Source: Pseudooceanicola onchidii
GTDB lineage: Bacteria; Pseudomonadota; Alphaproteobacteria; Rhodobacterales; Rhodobacteraceae
NCBI RefSeq assembly: GCF_004959925.1
Contig: NZ_SPUW01000004.1
Span: 93,706 to 157,705, forward strand
DNA length: 64,000 bases
Direction of reading: 5' to 3'
In this document: in pieces, positions 51,215 through 59,781 of the stretch
How the letters are laid out: each line of letters starts with the position of its first letter
Position numbering within the stretch: the stretch's first letter is position 1
Made by a program: the position numbers and the translations under genes
Notes under the pieces: generated by a model
The model's input: only the letters and a program-made list of their open reading frames with translations
Told to the model about the DNA's origin: nothing
The model's database searches: none

Positions 51215-51329
51215 GTCTGTATCCTCCCTTCCAAACACGTGATCCACCGAACCTGGCCCCTTGGCCGACAGCGGGATCACCACTCTGGTCAGGACGATTC
51301 GTAACAAACCGATCCGGATATCGCTGACT

Positions 51330-51412
51330 AAAAATCTCCGTTTCGGAAAAATTACGCCCGCCCCCTCCGGTTCGGTGACGTAATCTGCCCATGCACGCAG
51401 GCGGAGATTTTT
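51330..51412. promoter_or_regulatory. Widely spaced 11-bp inverted repeat in divergent promoter
   Basis: AAAAATCTCCG (51330-51340) and its exact complement CGGAGATTTTT (51402-51412) lie 61 bases apart in the region between the dehydrogenase operon and the 51415 gene. The right arm overlaps the ribosome-binding site of the plus-strand gene. The pair may be two half-sites of a looping or dimeric regulator, possibly the winged-helix/solute-binding fusion encoded at 52305. Confidence 0.5.
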
Positions 51413-51414
51413 CG

Positions 51415-52332
51415 ATGAGCCAGACACGACACGCAACGCAGGACGCCCCCACTGTCGGCTGGATCGGAACCGGCAAGATGGGTGGCCCGATGGCCCGGAA
51501 CCTCTTGCAGGCCGATATCCCGCTGATGATTTCCGAACCCGTTGCCGCCAGTCGCGACCAGCTGACCGACTTGGGCGCACGGGCGGCCGGGTCGCTTTAT
51601 GATTTCGCGTCGACGACGATAGTCTTCTCGACACTGCCAAACGATCAGGCCCTGCTTGAGGTCGTGTTGCGGCAGTCCGATCCGCAGACGCCCGGCCTGG
51701 CCGATACCCTGCCCGCAGGGGCCGTGCTGGTCGAGATGAGCACGGTGTCCCCGGAGTGTTCGGAATTGGTGGCGTCCCGGCTGAAAACGGCCGGCGTCCG
51801 GTATGTCCGCGCGCCCCTGTCGGGCAGTACCGACCTTGCAGCAAAGGCTTCGCTGACCGTCCTGGCCTCGGGTGACCGTTCGGGATGGGACGAGGTGCTG
51901 CCCTATCTCGAAAAGCTCTCGGCGCGTCAGTTCTACCTCGGCGAGGGGGAAGAGGCGCGCTATATGAAGTTGGTTTTGAACACGCTGGTCGGGGCGTCTT
52001 CGGCGATCCTGTCCGAGGCGCTGTCGATCGGCGCCAGCGGCGGTCTGACCCGGTCGGACATGATGGAGGTGATCTGTGAAAGTGCTGTCGCCTCGCCGCT
52101 GCTCAAATACAAACAGGAAACCGTCGTCTCGGGCGATTACGCACCGGCCTTCACGGTATCGCAGATGATCAAGGACTTTACCCTGATCAGCGAAGCCGCG
52201 CGTCGCAACAACGTGCCGCTGATGACCACGGGGCTGATCCTCGAGCTTTACAGAAGCGCGTCGAACGCGGGTATGCAGGACGAAGATTTCTTCGCATTGG
52301 TGAAATGGCAGGAAAAATTGTCGACAAGGTGA
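51415..52332 (+). CDS. NAD(P)-dependent beta-hydroxyacid dehydrogenase (3-hydroxyisobutyrate dehydrogenase-like)
   Basis: A 305-residue beta-hydroxyacid dehydrogenase: WIGTGKMGGPMARNLL (cofactor, about residues 19-34), FSTLPNDQALLEVV, VEMSTVSPE, RAPLSGSTDLAAKASL and YMKLVLNTLVGASSAILSEAL, in which the catalytic Lys is in YMKLVLN. ATG 51415 with GGAG 8 bases upstream is chosen over an in-frame ATG at 51391. It overlaps the regulator-like gene by 28 bases if that starts at 52305. It may act on a hydroxyacid formed in the divergent pathway. Confidence 0.87.
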   Translation: MSQTRHATQDAPTVGWIGTGKMGGPMARNLLQADIPLMISEPVAASRDQLTDLGARAAGSLYDFASTTIVFSTLPNDQALLEVVLRQSDPQTPGLADTLPAGAVLVEMSTVSPECSELVASRLKTAGVRYVRAPLSGSTDLAAKASLTVLASGDRSGWDEVLPYLEKLSARQFYLGEGEEARYMKLVLNTLVGASSAILSEALSIGASGGLTRSDMMEVICESAVASPLLKYKQETVVSGDYAPAFTVSQMIKDFTLISEAARRNNVPLMTTGLILELYRSASNAGMQDEDFFALVKWQEKLSTR

Positions 52333-54065
52333 GCGCTGCCGGGCAGCATCCGGATGCGATGCAGCCCCAAGACGCGGAACTGACCAGCCACGAACTTTCC
52401 CGGATCGTCGATTTCTTGCGACGGTTGCGGGCGCCGTTCGACCTGCAGATGCCGGGGGCCAAACCTGACGTCTACCTCAACATCACGCTCGAACTGGTTG
52501 ACGCGCACCTGCGTGTCAGCCCGATCGACAAGTCCGGTCTGATCAGCCTGGCCGACGTGCCCTATTCCACCGGCAACCGCATGATCCAGAAGATGATCGA
52601 AGACGGGCTGATCCGGCAGGTGCCGCGCGGCAACGGGCTCAAGACGCACTTCCTCGAACCTTCGGATACGCTTCTGAATTCATTCATGGCCTATGCCAGT
52701 CACGTGAAGGGCCACATGGCCAAGACCTTCGGCCTGCGAAAGGGCACGGAGACCTCGGAATACTACTTCGGCGGCAGCTACTTCGCGTCGCAGATCATCT
52801 CTCCGGTCCGCGGCGAGGACATCTCGGGCCTGAACCTCAGCGACATCAAGTTCCTGCTGAACGATGACAATTACTTCATCGCGATGCGGAACATGTGGTC
52901 GGATTTCCGCAACGACTTCGGCAAACGCAGCAGCTTCGACCTGCAGCGCCTGCCCGACCTTTATGCCAATGCCCGGCGCACCTTCTCGGAACTTGCGCCG
53001 CGCTATGACGTGGTCGCGATGAACATGCCGTGGCTGGGTGAATTCGCCGAACGCGGAGAGCTGGCGCCGCTGGATCACCTGCTGTCGGACGCGGCGATCA
53101 ATCCGCTGGATTTCCATCCTTCGGTCTGGGGCACGGGCAACTGGAAGGGCAGGCAATACGGCATCCCACTTTATTGCACGATCGAGATCCTCGCGGCCCG
53201 GAAGGACCTGTTCGAGACCCGCGGCATGGCCTTCCCCCGCACCTTCGACGAGACGATCGCGGCCGCACGGGACTTCCACGACCCCGCGAACGATTTCTAC
53301 GGCATCGCCTGGAACGGCCAACGCGGGATGCCGATCGCGAATTCCTTCATGTTCTTCCTTGCGGCCTGCCGGACCACGGTCATCGACATGCCCCTGCGCA
53401 ACCAAGAAAGCTGGAGCTTCGACACCTTCGACGAGCTGAAGCTGCAGATCGACACCGAGGACGCGCTCGAGGTGATCGAATACATGAAGCAACTGGCCGA
53501 GGTGTCGCCGCCGGACATCGCGACGATGGATTGGGAACGGCGGATCCATTACTTCATGTCCGGTCAGACCGCCCTTGCCTATTGCTGGACGATGCGTGCC
53601 GCAAGGTTCGAACACGAGCTCAGTTCGCGGGTGGCCCGCCGGGTCGCCTACCTGCCGCCGCCATCCCGCCGGATGCGCCGCGTCTCGGCTCCGGTCGGGG
53701 GATTCCTGCTGACCATCCCGTCCTACGTGGATCCGGTCCGCCAGAAGCAGATCATCAACGCCATCGCCTGGATGGTTTCACCCGAAGCGATGAAAGAGCA
53801 CGTCAAGAACGGCTTCCCCGTCGCCCCGCGCTTCTCGGTCTGTGCCGACCCCGAGGCGCTGGCGTCCTCGCCGATCGTCAGCATGGTGGACCGGATGGCC
53901 CGCAAGAACGAGCTGGTCACCTGGGCGCGCCCGCCGGTCCCGCAGTTCAACCTGATCGAACGGACCCTTGGCGAAGAAATCCATGACATCGTGTTCAATG
54001 GCAAATCAGCGCGGCGCGGGTTGAAGGATGCCGAGAACAGGATCCTTTCGGCGACGCGCGTCTGA
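52305..54065 (+). CDS. Winged-helix DNA-binding domain fused to a periplasmic-type solute-binding domain
   Basis: A 586-residue protein with an unusual architecture. Residues about 45-130 look like a winged helix-turn-helix of MarR/GntR size (VSPIDKSGLISLADVPYSTG, NRMIQKMIEDGLIRQVPRGN). Residues about 165-560 resemble family 1 extracellular solute-binding proteins (YDVVAMNMPWLGEFAERGEL, WKGRQYGIPLYCTIEILAAR, KDLFETRGMAFPRTFDETIA, FMSGQTALAYCW). There is no signal peptide or membrane segment, so the binding domain must be cytosolic. This suggests a one-component regulator that senses a sugar-like ligand with a recruited transport receptor. The start is uncertain (52305, GTG 52329 or ATG 52359) because none has a good ribosome-binding site. 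It is coupled to the dehydrogenase upstream. Confidence 0.8.
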   Translation: MAGKIVDKVSAAGQHPDAMQPQDAELTSHELSRIVDFLRRLRAPFDLQMPGAKPDVYLNITLELVDAHLRVSPIDKSGLISLADVPYSTGNRMIQKMIEDGLIRQVPRGNGLKTHFLEPSDTLLNSFMAYASHVKGHMAKTFGLRKGTETSEYYFGGSYFASQIISPVRGEDISGLNLSDIKFLLNDDNYFIAMRNMWSDFRNDFGKRSSFDLQRLPDLYANARRTFSELAPRYDVVAMNMPWLGEFAERGELAPLDHLLSDAAINPLDFHPSVWGTGNWKGRQYGIPLYCTIEILAARKDLFETRGMAFPRTFDETIAAARDFHDPANDFYGIAWNGQRGMPIANSFMFFLAACRTTVIDMPLRNQESWSFDTFDELKLQIDTEDALEVIEYMKQLAEVSPPDIATMDWERRIHYFMSGQTALAYCWTMRAARFEHELSSRVARRVAYLPPPSRRMRRVSAPVGGFLLTIPSYVDPVRQKQIINAIAWMVSPEAMKEHVKNGFPVAPRFSVCADPEALASSPIVSMVDRMARKNELVTWARPPVPQFNLIERTLGEEIHDIVFNGKSARRGLKDAENRILSATRV

Positions 54066-54140
54066 CCGTCGGGGGTGCGCTCTGCACCCGGGCAGCGAAG
54101 ACGCGGTTGGCAGACCACCGCTCCAGATGCCTGACGTGCG

Positions 54141-54452
54141 TTACGCGACCCCCGGCAGTTCCATGTCCAGCAGCACCGACGCGAGGCATTTGCCGTGTGC
54201 GTCCAGCGCCAGGGACCGGGTGACGCCGCCCGTCAGCGCGCCCTGGATGACGAAGTTCAGCGCATGCAGCTGCGGCAGCTCGTAGCGGGTGACATTGGCC
54301 GCCGGGAAGGTGCCGAAATGGGCGGCGACCCGGTCGGAGGTCAGCAGGTCGCGCAGGGTGTCCCAGTTCGCGGGATCATAGGCGATGACCGAGATGTTCG
54401 AGATGTCGCCCTTGTCGCCCGTCCGGCCGTGGGCGATGTCATGCAATCTCAT
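54141..54452 (-). CDS. AtuA-associated small subunit-like protein
   Basis: A 103-residue protein (LHDIAHGRTGDKGDISNISV near the start, AALNF-like LHALNFVIQGALTGGVTRSL at about 65-85) that resembles the short partner or C-terminal piece accompanying AtuA/DUF1446 proteins. Its gene overlaps the AtuA-like gene by 14 bases, downstream in the same transcript. In some homologues the two parts are fused. Biochemical function is unknown; the 'RTGDKGD' motif is the conserved hallmark. Confidence 0.82.
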   Translation of the reverse strand: MRLHDIAHGRTGDKGDISNISVIAYDPANWDTLRDLLTSDRVAAHFGTFPAANVTRYELPQLHALNFVIQGALTGGVTRSLALDAHGKCLASVLLDMELPGVA

Positions 54453-55779
54453 CCTGCACCTCCTCCATCTGGAATGTCGTGGGCACGTCGCGGGCCGGCA
54501 CGAGGGTCGAGGCGATCGCCAGCACCTCGCGCAGGTGCTTGGTCGCGCCCCCGCCGCCGGCCGGCCCGGTCAGGTAGAGGCCCTCGACCTCCTCTCCGAT
54601 CCGGCGCGCGGTGTCGATATCGTGGCAGCGCGCGGCATAGCGCATCCGCACCTCGGGGCTCTGCGCCCCCCCTGCCCCGCCGGTCCAGACCGAATTCACG
54701 CCGATCAGCTCGGCCCGGCTGTCATCGATCCGGTCTGCCAGTGGTGCCAGTCGCGCCCGCACCAGATCGATCGCCATCTGTCCCCGCGCCACGCAGTTCG
54801 CCCCGGCATAGGAGATCTGCCCCTCGCCCAGCCAGCCGTCGCGATACCCGACCGACACCTTGAGCAGCCCCGTCGCCGCTGCCCCCCCGGCGCCCGAGAC
54901 CGCCACCCGGTCGGGGCCGATCTGGTCGAACTGCACGCCCGAGAAATCGGCGACCACGTCGGGTTGCAGGTATCGGGCGGGGTCGTGGATTTCATAAAGA
55001 AGCTGTTCGATGCAGGTCGCCCGCGTGACCTGCCCCCCGGTGCCGGGCAGCTTGGTGATGACGGCGCTGCCGTCTTCGGACACCTCGGCCAGCGGATAGC
55101 CGACCTGCGCCAGATCGGGCACGTCCTTGACCCCGGGGTCGGCGAAATAGCCGCCCGTCACCTGCGCCGCGCATTCCAGCAGGTGCCCAATCAGCGTGCC
55201 GCGCCCAAGGCGGGTCCAGTCGTCGTGGGCCCAGCCGAATTCGTGCACCAAGGGCGCCAGGAACAGCGTCGGATCCGAGGCACGGCCGCAGATCACCACG
55301 TCCGCCCCGGCATCCAGCGCCGCGACCACGCCGCCGATCCCGGTGTAGGCATTGGCCGACACCAGCCGCGATCCAAGCGCCGCCGCCGTCGCGCCGGTTT
55401 CATCCAGCACGTAGGTGCCGATCCGGTCCAGCACGTCGTCGCCGGTGACGGCGGCAACCCGCAGGCCGGTGATCCCAAGCTCCTGCGCGATGGCGCGGGT
55501 CTTGCGGGCGGCGGCCACCGGGTTGGCGGCGCCCATGTTGGTGATGATCCGCGTGCCGTTGCGCCGACAGGCGGGCAGGACCGCCCGCATCCGCCGATCC
55601 AGCAGCGGGTCATATCCGCCCGCCGGGTCTTCGATCCGGGCCTGCTGGGCCAGCGCGATGGTCCGTTCGCCCAGGCATTCGAACACCAGGTAATCCAGCG
55701 CCCCGCGTTCGGCCAGATCGATGGCCGGGTCGATCCGGTCGCCCTGAAACCCGGCCCCTGCCCCGATACGCACCATCAT
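54439..55779 (-). CDS. AtuA-like (acyclic terpene utilisation, DUF1446) family protein
   Basis: A 446-residue protein of the AtuA/DUF1446 family: MVRIGAGAGFQGDRIDPAID, LDYLVFECLGERTIALAQ, TNMGAANPVAAARKTRAIA, ANAYTGIGGVVAALDAGADV and VVICGRASDPTLFLAPLVHE are conserved segments. The family was named for Pseudomonas acyclic terpene utilisation but occurs with many carboxylate transporters. Its precise reaction is not settled. A large open frame extends upstream through the TRAP gene in another reading, but the start MMVRIG at 55779 overlaps the TRAP permease stop (ATGA). It acts with the small subunit downstream. Confidence 0.86.
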   Translation of the reverse strand: MMVRIGAGAGFQGDRIDPAIDLAERGALDYLVFECLGERTIALAQQARIEDPAGGYDPLLDRRMRAVLPACRRNGTRIITNMGAANPVAAARKTRAIAQELGITGLRVAAVTGDDVLDRIGTYVLDETGATAAALGSRLVSANAYTGIGGVVAALDAGADVVICGRASDPTLFLAPLVHEFGWAHDDWTRLGRGTLIGHLLECAAQVTGGYFADPGVKDVPDLAQVGYPLAEVSEDGSAVITKLPGTGGQVTRATCIEQLLYEIHDPARYLQPDVVADFSGVQFDQIGPDRVAVSGAGGAAATGLLKVSVGYRDGWLGEGQISYAGANCVARGQMAIDLVRARLAPLADRIDDSRAELIGVNSVWTGGAGGAQSPEVRMRYAARCHDIDTARRIGEEVEGLYLTGPAGGGGATKHLREVLAIASTLVPARDVPTTFQMEEVQDEIA

Positions 55780-57635
55780 GCGACCGCCCTCCGGCCACTG
55801 CGGCCCGACAGGTAGAGCCCGATCAGGATCGCCAGCGCGAGGAAGGGGGTGACGGGTTGCGGATAGATCGCCAGCGCGATCACCAGCAGATAGATCGCCA
55901 CGTCCAGCCCGCGCGACCGGGTCAGCCGCGCCCCGGCCAGCAGCGCCGGCACCGCCAGCACAAGGGCCAGGCCGGCCGCCACGGCCTCGAGGATATCCAG
56001 CGGGCCACCGCCCAGCAGCATCCCGGGATACAGCAGCAGCAGGAAGGGCACGATGTAGGTGACCGCGCCCAGGCGCACGGCCTCGCCAGCGGCGGGCAGC
56101 CAATTGGTCTTGGCGATGCCCGACCCGACGAAGACCGCCACGCAGACCGGTGGCGTGATCACCGAAATCGTCGCAAAGTAGAAGACGAAGAGATGCGCCG
56201 CCAGCGGGTCGATCCCGACCGCCGTCATCGCCGGGGCCAGCACCGCCGCGACCAGCACGTAGGCCGCCGTGGTCGGCAGGCCCATGCCCATGATCAGGCA
56301 GACCGCCCCCACGATCAGCGCCACCAGCACCACGGAATCGCCCGCGACCGACACGATCAGCGATGACAGGGTGACCCCGATCCCGGTGAGGTTGATCATC
56401 GACACCAGCACCTGCGCGCCGGCCAGCAGCACGCCGATGATGACAAGCCCCTTGCCCGCATCTTCCAGCCCGTCCAGCAGCTTGGCCGCCATCTGGCGCA
56501 CGTTCAGGCGCCCGGCTTCGGTGGCGACAAAGGCGATCAGCAGCCCGACGATGCCGTAGAAGGCCGAGGTCGCGATGGACCGTCCCAGCCATATGCCCAG
56601 CCCCAGCCCACCAAGGGCCGCGAGGATCGGCAGGACCCGGCGCGGGGCAAGGATGGTCGACCAGACCGGCATCTCGGCCTCGGGCACGACGGCCAGCCCG
56701 CGCCGCAGCGCGACGAAATGCACCGTCATGAAGGCCGACAGGTAGAACATGACGGCGGGCAGGATCGCGCCCACGATGATGGTGACGTAGGACACGCCCA
56801 GGATTTCCGCCATGACGAAGGCCGCGGCCCCCATGATCGGCGGCGCGATCTGGCCGCCGGTCGACGCCACGGCCTCGACCGCTGCCGCGAAGGGGCGCGG
56901 ATAGCCCAGGCGGATCATCATCGGGATGGTGAAGTTGCCCGTCGTGGCCACGTTCGCCACGGCCGAGCCCGAGATCATCCCGAAGAGCCCCGAGGCGATG
57001 GTGGCGATCTTGGCCGCACCGCCCGGCTGACGCCCACCAAGCCGCATGGCCAGGTCCATGAAGGCCTGCCCGCCGCCGGTGTGCAGCAGCAGCGCCCCGA
57101 ACAGCACGAAGGCGGCGATCACCGTGGCGGCGACGCCGGTCAGCATGCCCCAGATGCCCAGGTCACCCAGAAAGATCGTTTCGGTCACGAAGGCGGTGTC
57201 AAAGCCCCGGTGGCGCAGCGGCCCCGGCAGCAGGTTGCCGAACAGCGCATAGCCCAGCCCGGTCATCACGAGGATCGGGAAGATGAGGCCGACGGTCCGC
57301 CGCCCCAGTTCCAGCACCGACACCACCAGCCCGGCGGTCAGCGCCATGTCCAGCGTCGTGGCCCAGGGCAGCGTGGTCATGATCTTGTCGTAGTTCACCA
57401 CGACGTAAAGGCAGGCCGCCACCGACACGGCGCTGAGGCCCAGGTCGATGGCCAGCCCGACCGGGCGCCAGGGTTTCCCGGCGCCCAGGGGATAGAGCGC
57501 GAAGCCGAGGCAGGAGACGAGCGCGAGGAAAAGCGCCCTTTGGATCAGCCCCTCGAAGGGGCCAGTCGCTGCCGTGTAGAGGACGAAAAGTCCGACGACG
57601 ATCGCCAGCCCTCTCTGAACGCGCTCTGCTGTCAT
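55776..57635 (-). CDS. TRAP transporter fused permease (DctQM-type, TAXI-associated)
   Basis: A 619-residue membrane protein with about 16-18 hydrophobic segments. The first 120 residues hold the four-helix small (DctQ-like) subunit and the rest the large DctM-like subunit, with GMISGSAVANVATTGNFTIP, STGGQIAPPIMGAAAFVMAE and IMGMGLPTTAAYVLVAAVLA as signature segments. Fused permeases of this kind partner with TAXI binding proteins, one of which is encoded 10 bases upstream. It imports organic acids driven by the sodium or proton gradient. Confidence 0.92.
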   Translation of the reverse strand: MTAERVQRGLAIVVGLFVLYTAATGPFEGLIQRALFLALVSCLGFALYPLGAGKPWRPVGLAIDLGLSAVSVAACLYVVVNYDKIMTTLPWATTLDMALTAGLVVSVLELGRRTVGLIFPILVMTGLGYALFGNLLPGPLRHRGFDTAFVTETIFLGDLGIWGMLTGVAATVIAAFVLFGALLLHTGGGQAFMDLAMRLGGRQPGGAAKIATIASGLFGMISGSAVANVATTGNFTIPMMIRLGYPRPFAAAVEAVASTGGQIAPPIMGAAAFVMAEILGVSYVTIIVGAILPAVMFYLSAFMTVHFVALRRGLAVVPEAEMPVWSTILAPRRVLPILAALGGLGLGIWLGRSIATSAFYGIVGLLIAFVATEAGRLNVRQMAAKLLDGLEDAGKGLVIIGVLLAGAQVLVSMINLTGIGVTLSSLIVSVAGDSVVLVALIVGAVCLIMGMGLPTTAAYVLVAAVLAPAMTAVGIDPLAAHLFVFYFATISVITPPVCVAVFVGSGIAKTNWLPAAGEAVRLGAVTYIVPFLLLLYPGMLLGGGPLDILEAVAAGLALVLAVPALLAGARLTRSRGLDVAIYLLVIALAIYPQPVTPFLALAILIGLYLSGRSGRRAVA

Positions 57636-57645
57636 CTGCCTGCCC

Positions 57646-58608
57646 TTACTCGGCCGGTTTCAGTTTCGCGGGCAGGTCGATGCCCTGCTCTTCGAACCAG
57701 CGCGCCGCACCGGGATGCAGCGGGATGGTCCCGAACTGCAGGGTGATGTCGGCCAGGCTCGCCCCTTTCAGGCTGGCCATGGCATTGGCCTGCGCCTCGG
57801 TATCTTCCATGACCGCCTTGACGATCTGATAGGCCGTTTCCTCGTCCATCGACGAAGGCGCGCCGACACCGACGCCGAAGCTCCAGGTGGTATAGGCCGG
57901 AACACCGGTGGCCGCGCCTTCGGGAATGTCCACGACCGAGATGTCGGGCATCTTGGCCCGCAGCGTGTCGGCCTGTTCGGCGCTCAGCCCCAGGATCGCG
58001 ATGTCGGTCGAGGTCGCGATATCCATGGTCGACCCGTCAAGCTTGTTGCCCGCGCCGGATTTGACATAGCCCGCAAGGCGGTTGTCCTTGATCATGTCGA
58101 CGACGTCGGTGGTCGATCCGCGCACGTAATCGGCGGTCAGGCCAAGCGTGGTGAAGACCGCTTCGGTGGTGGCCTCGGTGGCCGATCCCTTGATGCCCGG
58201 GTTGAACCGCACACCGTCCAGCCCGGCCAGGTCCGTCACGCCGGCATCCGCCCGCATGACCACGTTCTGCGGCGCCCCGGTATAGACCCAAAGCAGCGTC
58301 AGATCCTGCGCGTTGCCGTCGAATTCGTTGGTGCCTGCGGCCGCGTGCTGCGCCACGTTGGTGGTCACCAGGCCCAGGTCGACCTGGTTGCGTGACATGC
58401 GGCGGATGTTGTCCATCGTCGCGCCGGTTTCCACGACCGAGGCCCGGACGCCTTCGGCATTGTCGTTGATCAGCTGGCCGACCGCGACGAAATAGCCGTA
58501 ATGGCTGGACGAGGCCGATGTGGACCCGATCAGCAGGTCCTTGTCCTGTGCCGCCAGCGGACCGGCAAGCAGGGTTGCGCCCAACAGGGCGTGAACGAGA
58601 TGTTTCAT
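57646..58608 (-). CDS. TAXI-family TRAP substrate-binding protein
   Basis: A 320-residue periplasmic receptor. A signal peptide (residues about 1-20, ending GPLAAQ) is followed by LLIGSTSASSSHYGYFVAVG, the TAXI-type SVVETGATMDNIRRM segment, VDLGLVTTNVAQHA and GVRFNPGIKGSATE. It is the first gene of the TRAP/AtuA-like operon and diverges from a LysR gene. TAXI ligands are usually dicarboxylates or amino acids; the one here is unknown. Confidence 0.9.
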   Translation of the reverse strand: MKHLVHALLGATLLAGPLAAQDKDLLIGSTSASSSHYGYFVAVGQLINDNAEGVRASVVETGATMDNIRRMSRNQVDLGLVTTNVAQHAAAGTNEFDGNAQDLTLLWVYTGAPQNVVMRADAGVTDLAGLDGVRFNPGIKGSATEATTEAVFTTLGLTADYVRGSTTDVVDMIKDNRLAGYVKSGAGNKLDGSTMDIATSTDIAILGLSAEQADTLRAKMPDISVVDIPEGAATGVPAYTTWSFGVGVGAPSSMDEETAYQIVKAVMEDTEAQANAMASLKGASLADITLQFGTIPLHPGAARWFEEQGIDLPAKLKPAE

Positions 58609-58676
58609 GGATGTCCTCCCTTATACCCCGCAATGCGGGCTGCTGCATCATTGTTCAGGATGGCTGTTGCGTTAAG

Positions 58677-58701
58677 TGCAATGTTGTCGATAATTATTGC
58701 A
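58677..58701. promoter_or_regulatory. LysR-type inverted repeat TGCAAT-N13-ATTGCA
   Basis: TGCAAT (58677-58682) and ATTGCA (58696-58701) form an inverted repeat separated by 13 bases. It includes the AT-rich ATAATTAT centre and overlaps the LysR start codon in the divergent TRAP/LysR promoter. The half-site spacing fits the LysR T-N11-A rule with flanks. A second overlapping pair, TTGC...GCAA, spans 58697-58711. Confidence 0.55.
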
Positions 58702-59612
58702 TGATTAGCAATAGTCCAACCCTGGCCGACTTCCGGCTGGTCCAGACCCTTCTGACGCTCGGGTCCTTCCGGGCCGCCGCCGACGAACTGGCCATGTCCC
58801 CCTCGGCGCTGTCACGGCAGCTTGCCGCGCTCGAGGCGCGTCTGGGTACCCGGTTTTTCGATCGCGACACGCGCAACGTGGCGCCCACGGCCTCGGGCAT
58901 CGCCTTTGGTCGGCTGGCCGAGCGGATGCTCAACACGGCCGAAGACGTGATGGCCGAGTTTGACGCCCACATGTCGGCCAGCCACGGGCGGTTGACCATC
59001 GCGGGTCTGCCCTCGGTCACCGCCGGCCTGCTGCCGGGGCTGCTGGCCAGCTTTGCCGACGAACACCCGGACATCGACCTGCGGATCATCGACGCGCTCT
59101 CGGGCAGCGTCATCGAGGCGATCGAGACCGGGCGGGCGGACATCGGGTTCACCGCCGGCACGATCTCGGCCCGGTTGCGCCTGGCGTTCCAGCCGCTGAT
59201 GGACGACCACTTCGTCGCCGTCGGCGCGCCCGGCGGACCGCTGGCCGAAGACCGACCCTATGGCCTGGCCGAACTGGTGCGGATGCCGGTCATCGCGATG
59301 GAGGCCGGCACCAGCGTGCGCGAACTGCTGGACGGGGCCTGCCTGCGCATCGGCTCGCCGCTCAGCCCCCGGTTCGAGGTCGCGCATCTGGCCACGGCCG
59401 GCGCGCTGGTGGCCGGCGGGCTGGGCGTGTCGATGCTGCCCACGCTGACCCTGCCGGTGCTGCCGATGGATCGCCTGGTGCAGCGCCCCATCCCCGATTT
59501 CGGGGCCAAGCGGCGCATCGGCCTTGTCCGCCAGTCCGGGCGATCCCTGTCGCCCGCCGCCGTGGCCTTCCTGGACCACGTCAGCCGCCATCTGCCCACC
59601 CTGCGCGCCTGA
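58701..59612 (+). CDS. LysR-family transcriptional regulator
   Basis: A 303-residue LysR regulator with the N-terminal helix-turn-helix LVQTLLTLGSFRAAADELAM and SPSALSRQLAALEARLGTRF, then a ligand-binding domain containing DIGFTAGTISARLRLAFQPL and GGLGVSMLPTLTLP. It diverges from the TRAP/AtuA-like operon and likely controls it. The frame is open upstream, but ATG 58701 matches the family start. It has no obvious ribosome-binding site and overlaps an operator-like inverted repeat, which would allow tight autoregulation. Confidence 0.9.
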   Translation: MISNSPTLADFRLVQTLLTLGSFRAAADELAMSPSALSRQLAALEARLGTRFFDRDTRNVAPTASGIAFGRLAERMLNTAEDVMAEFDAHMSASHGRLTIAGLPSVTAGLLPGLLASFADEHPDIDLRIIDALSGSVIEAIETGRADIGFTAGTISARLRLAFQPLMDDHFVAVGAPGGPLAEDRPYGLAELVRMPVIAMEAGTSVRELLDGACLRIGSPLSPRFEVAHLATAGALVAGGLGVSMLPTLTLPVLPMDRLVQRPIPDFGAKRRIGLVRQSGRSLSPAAVAFLDHVSRHLPTLRA

Positions 59613-59671
59613 AACCGACCCATTCAGTCCCGCGACCCGATCCACAATTGCGCAAAGGCGTGGTTGTGAAT

Positions 59672-59689
59672 TGGCAATCGCGATTGCCA
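59672..59689. promoter_or_regulatory. 18-bp perfect palindrome between lysR-like and MHYT genes
   Basis: TGGCAATCGCGATTGCCA reads the same on both strands, with further TTGTG/CACAA flanks three bases off register. It lies 60 bases after the LysR stop and 93 bases before the MHYT gene. It could be a terminator stem (7 bp with a 4-base loop) for LysR or a dimeric-regulator site for the MHYT gene. Confidence 0.5.
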
Positions 59690-59781
59690 CAAAAACGGTC
59701 CAATTCGCCGTCAGGTGAAAGGGGAATAAACTTAAAGTTGCAAACCAAAGCAACAATACCACGTATCGAGGCACAATTGGG

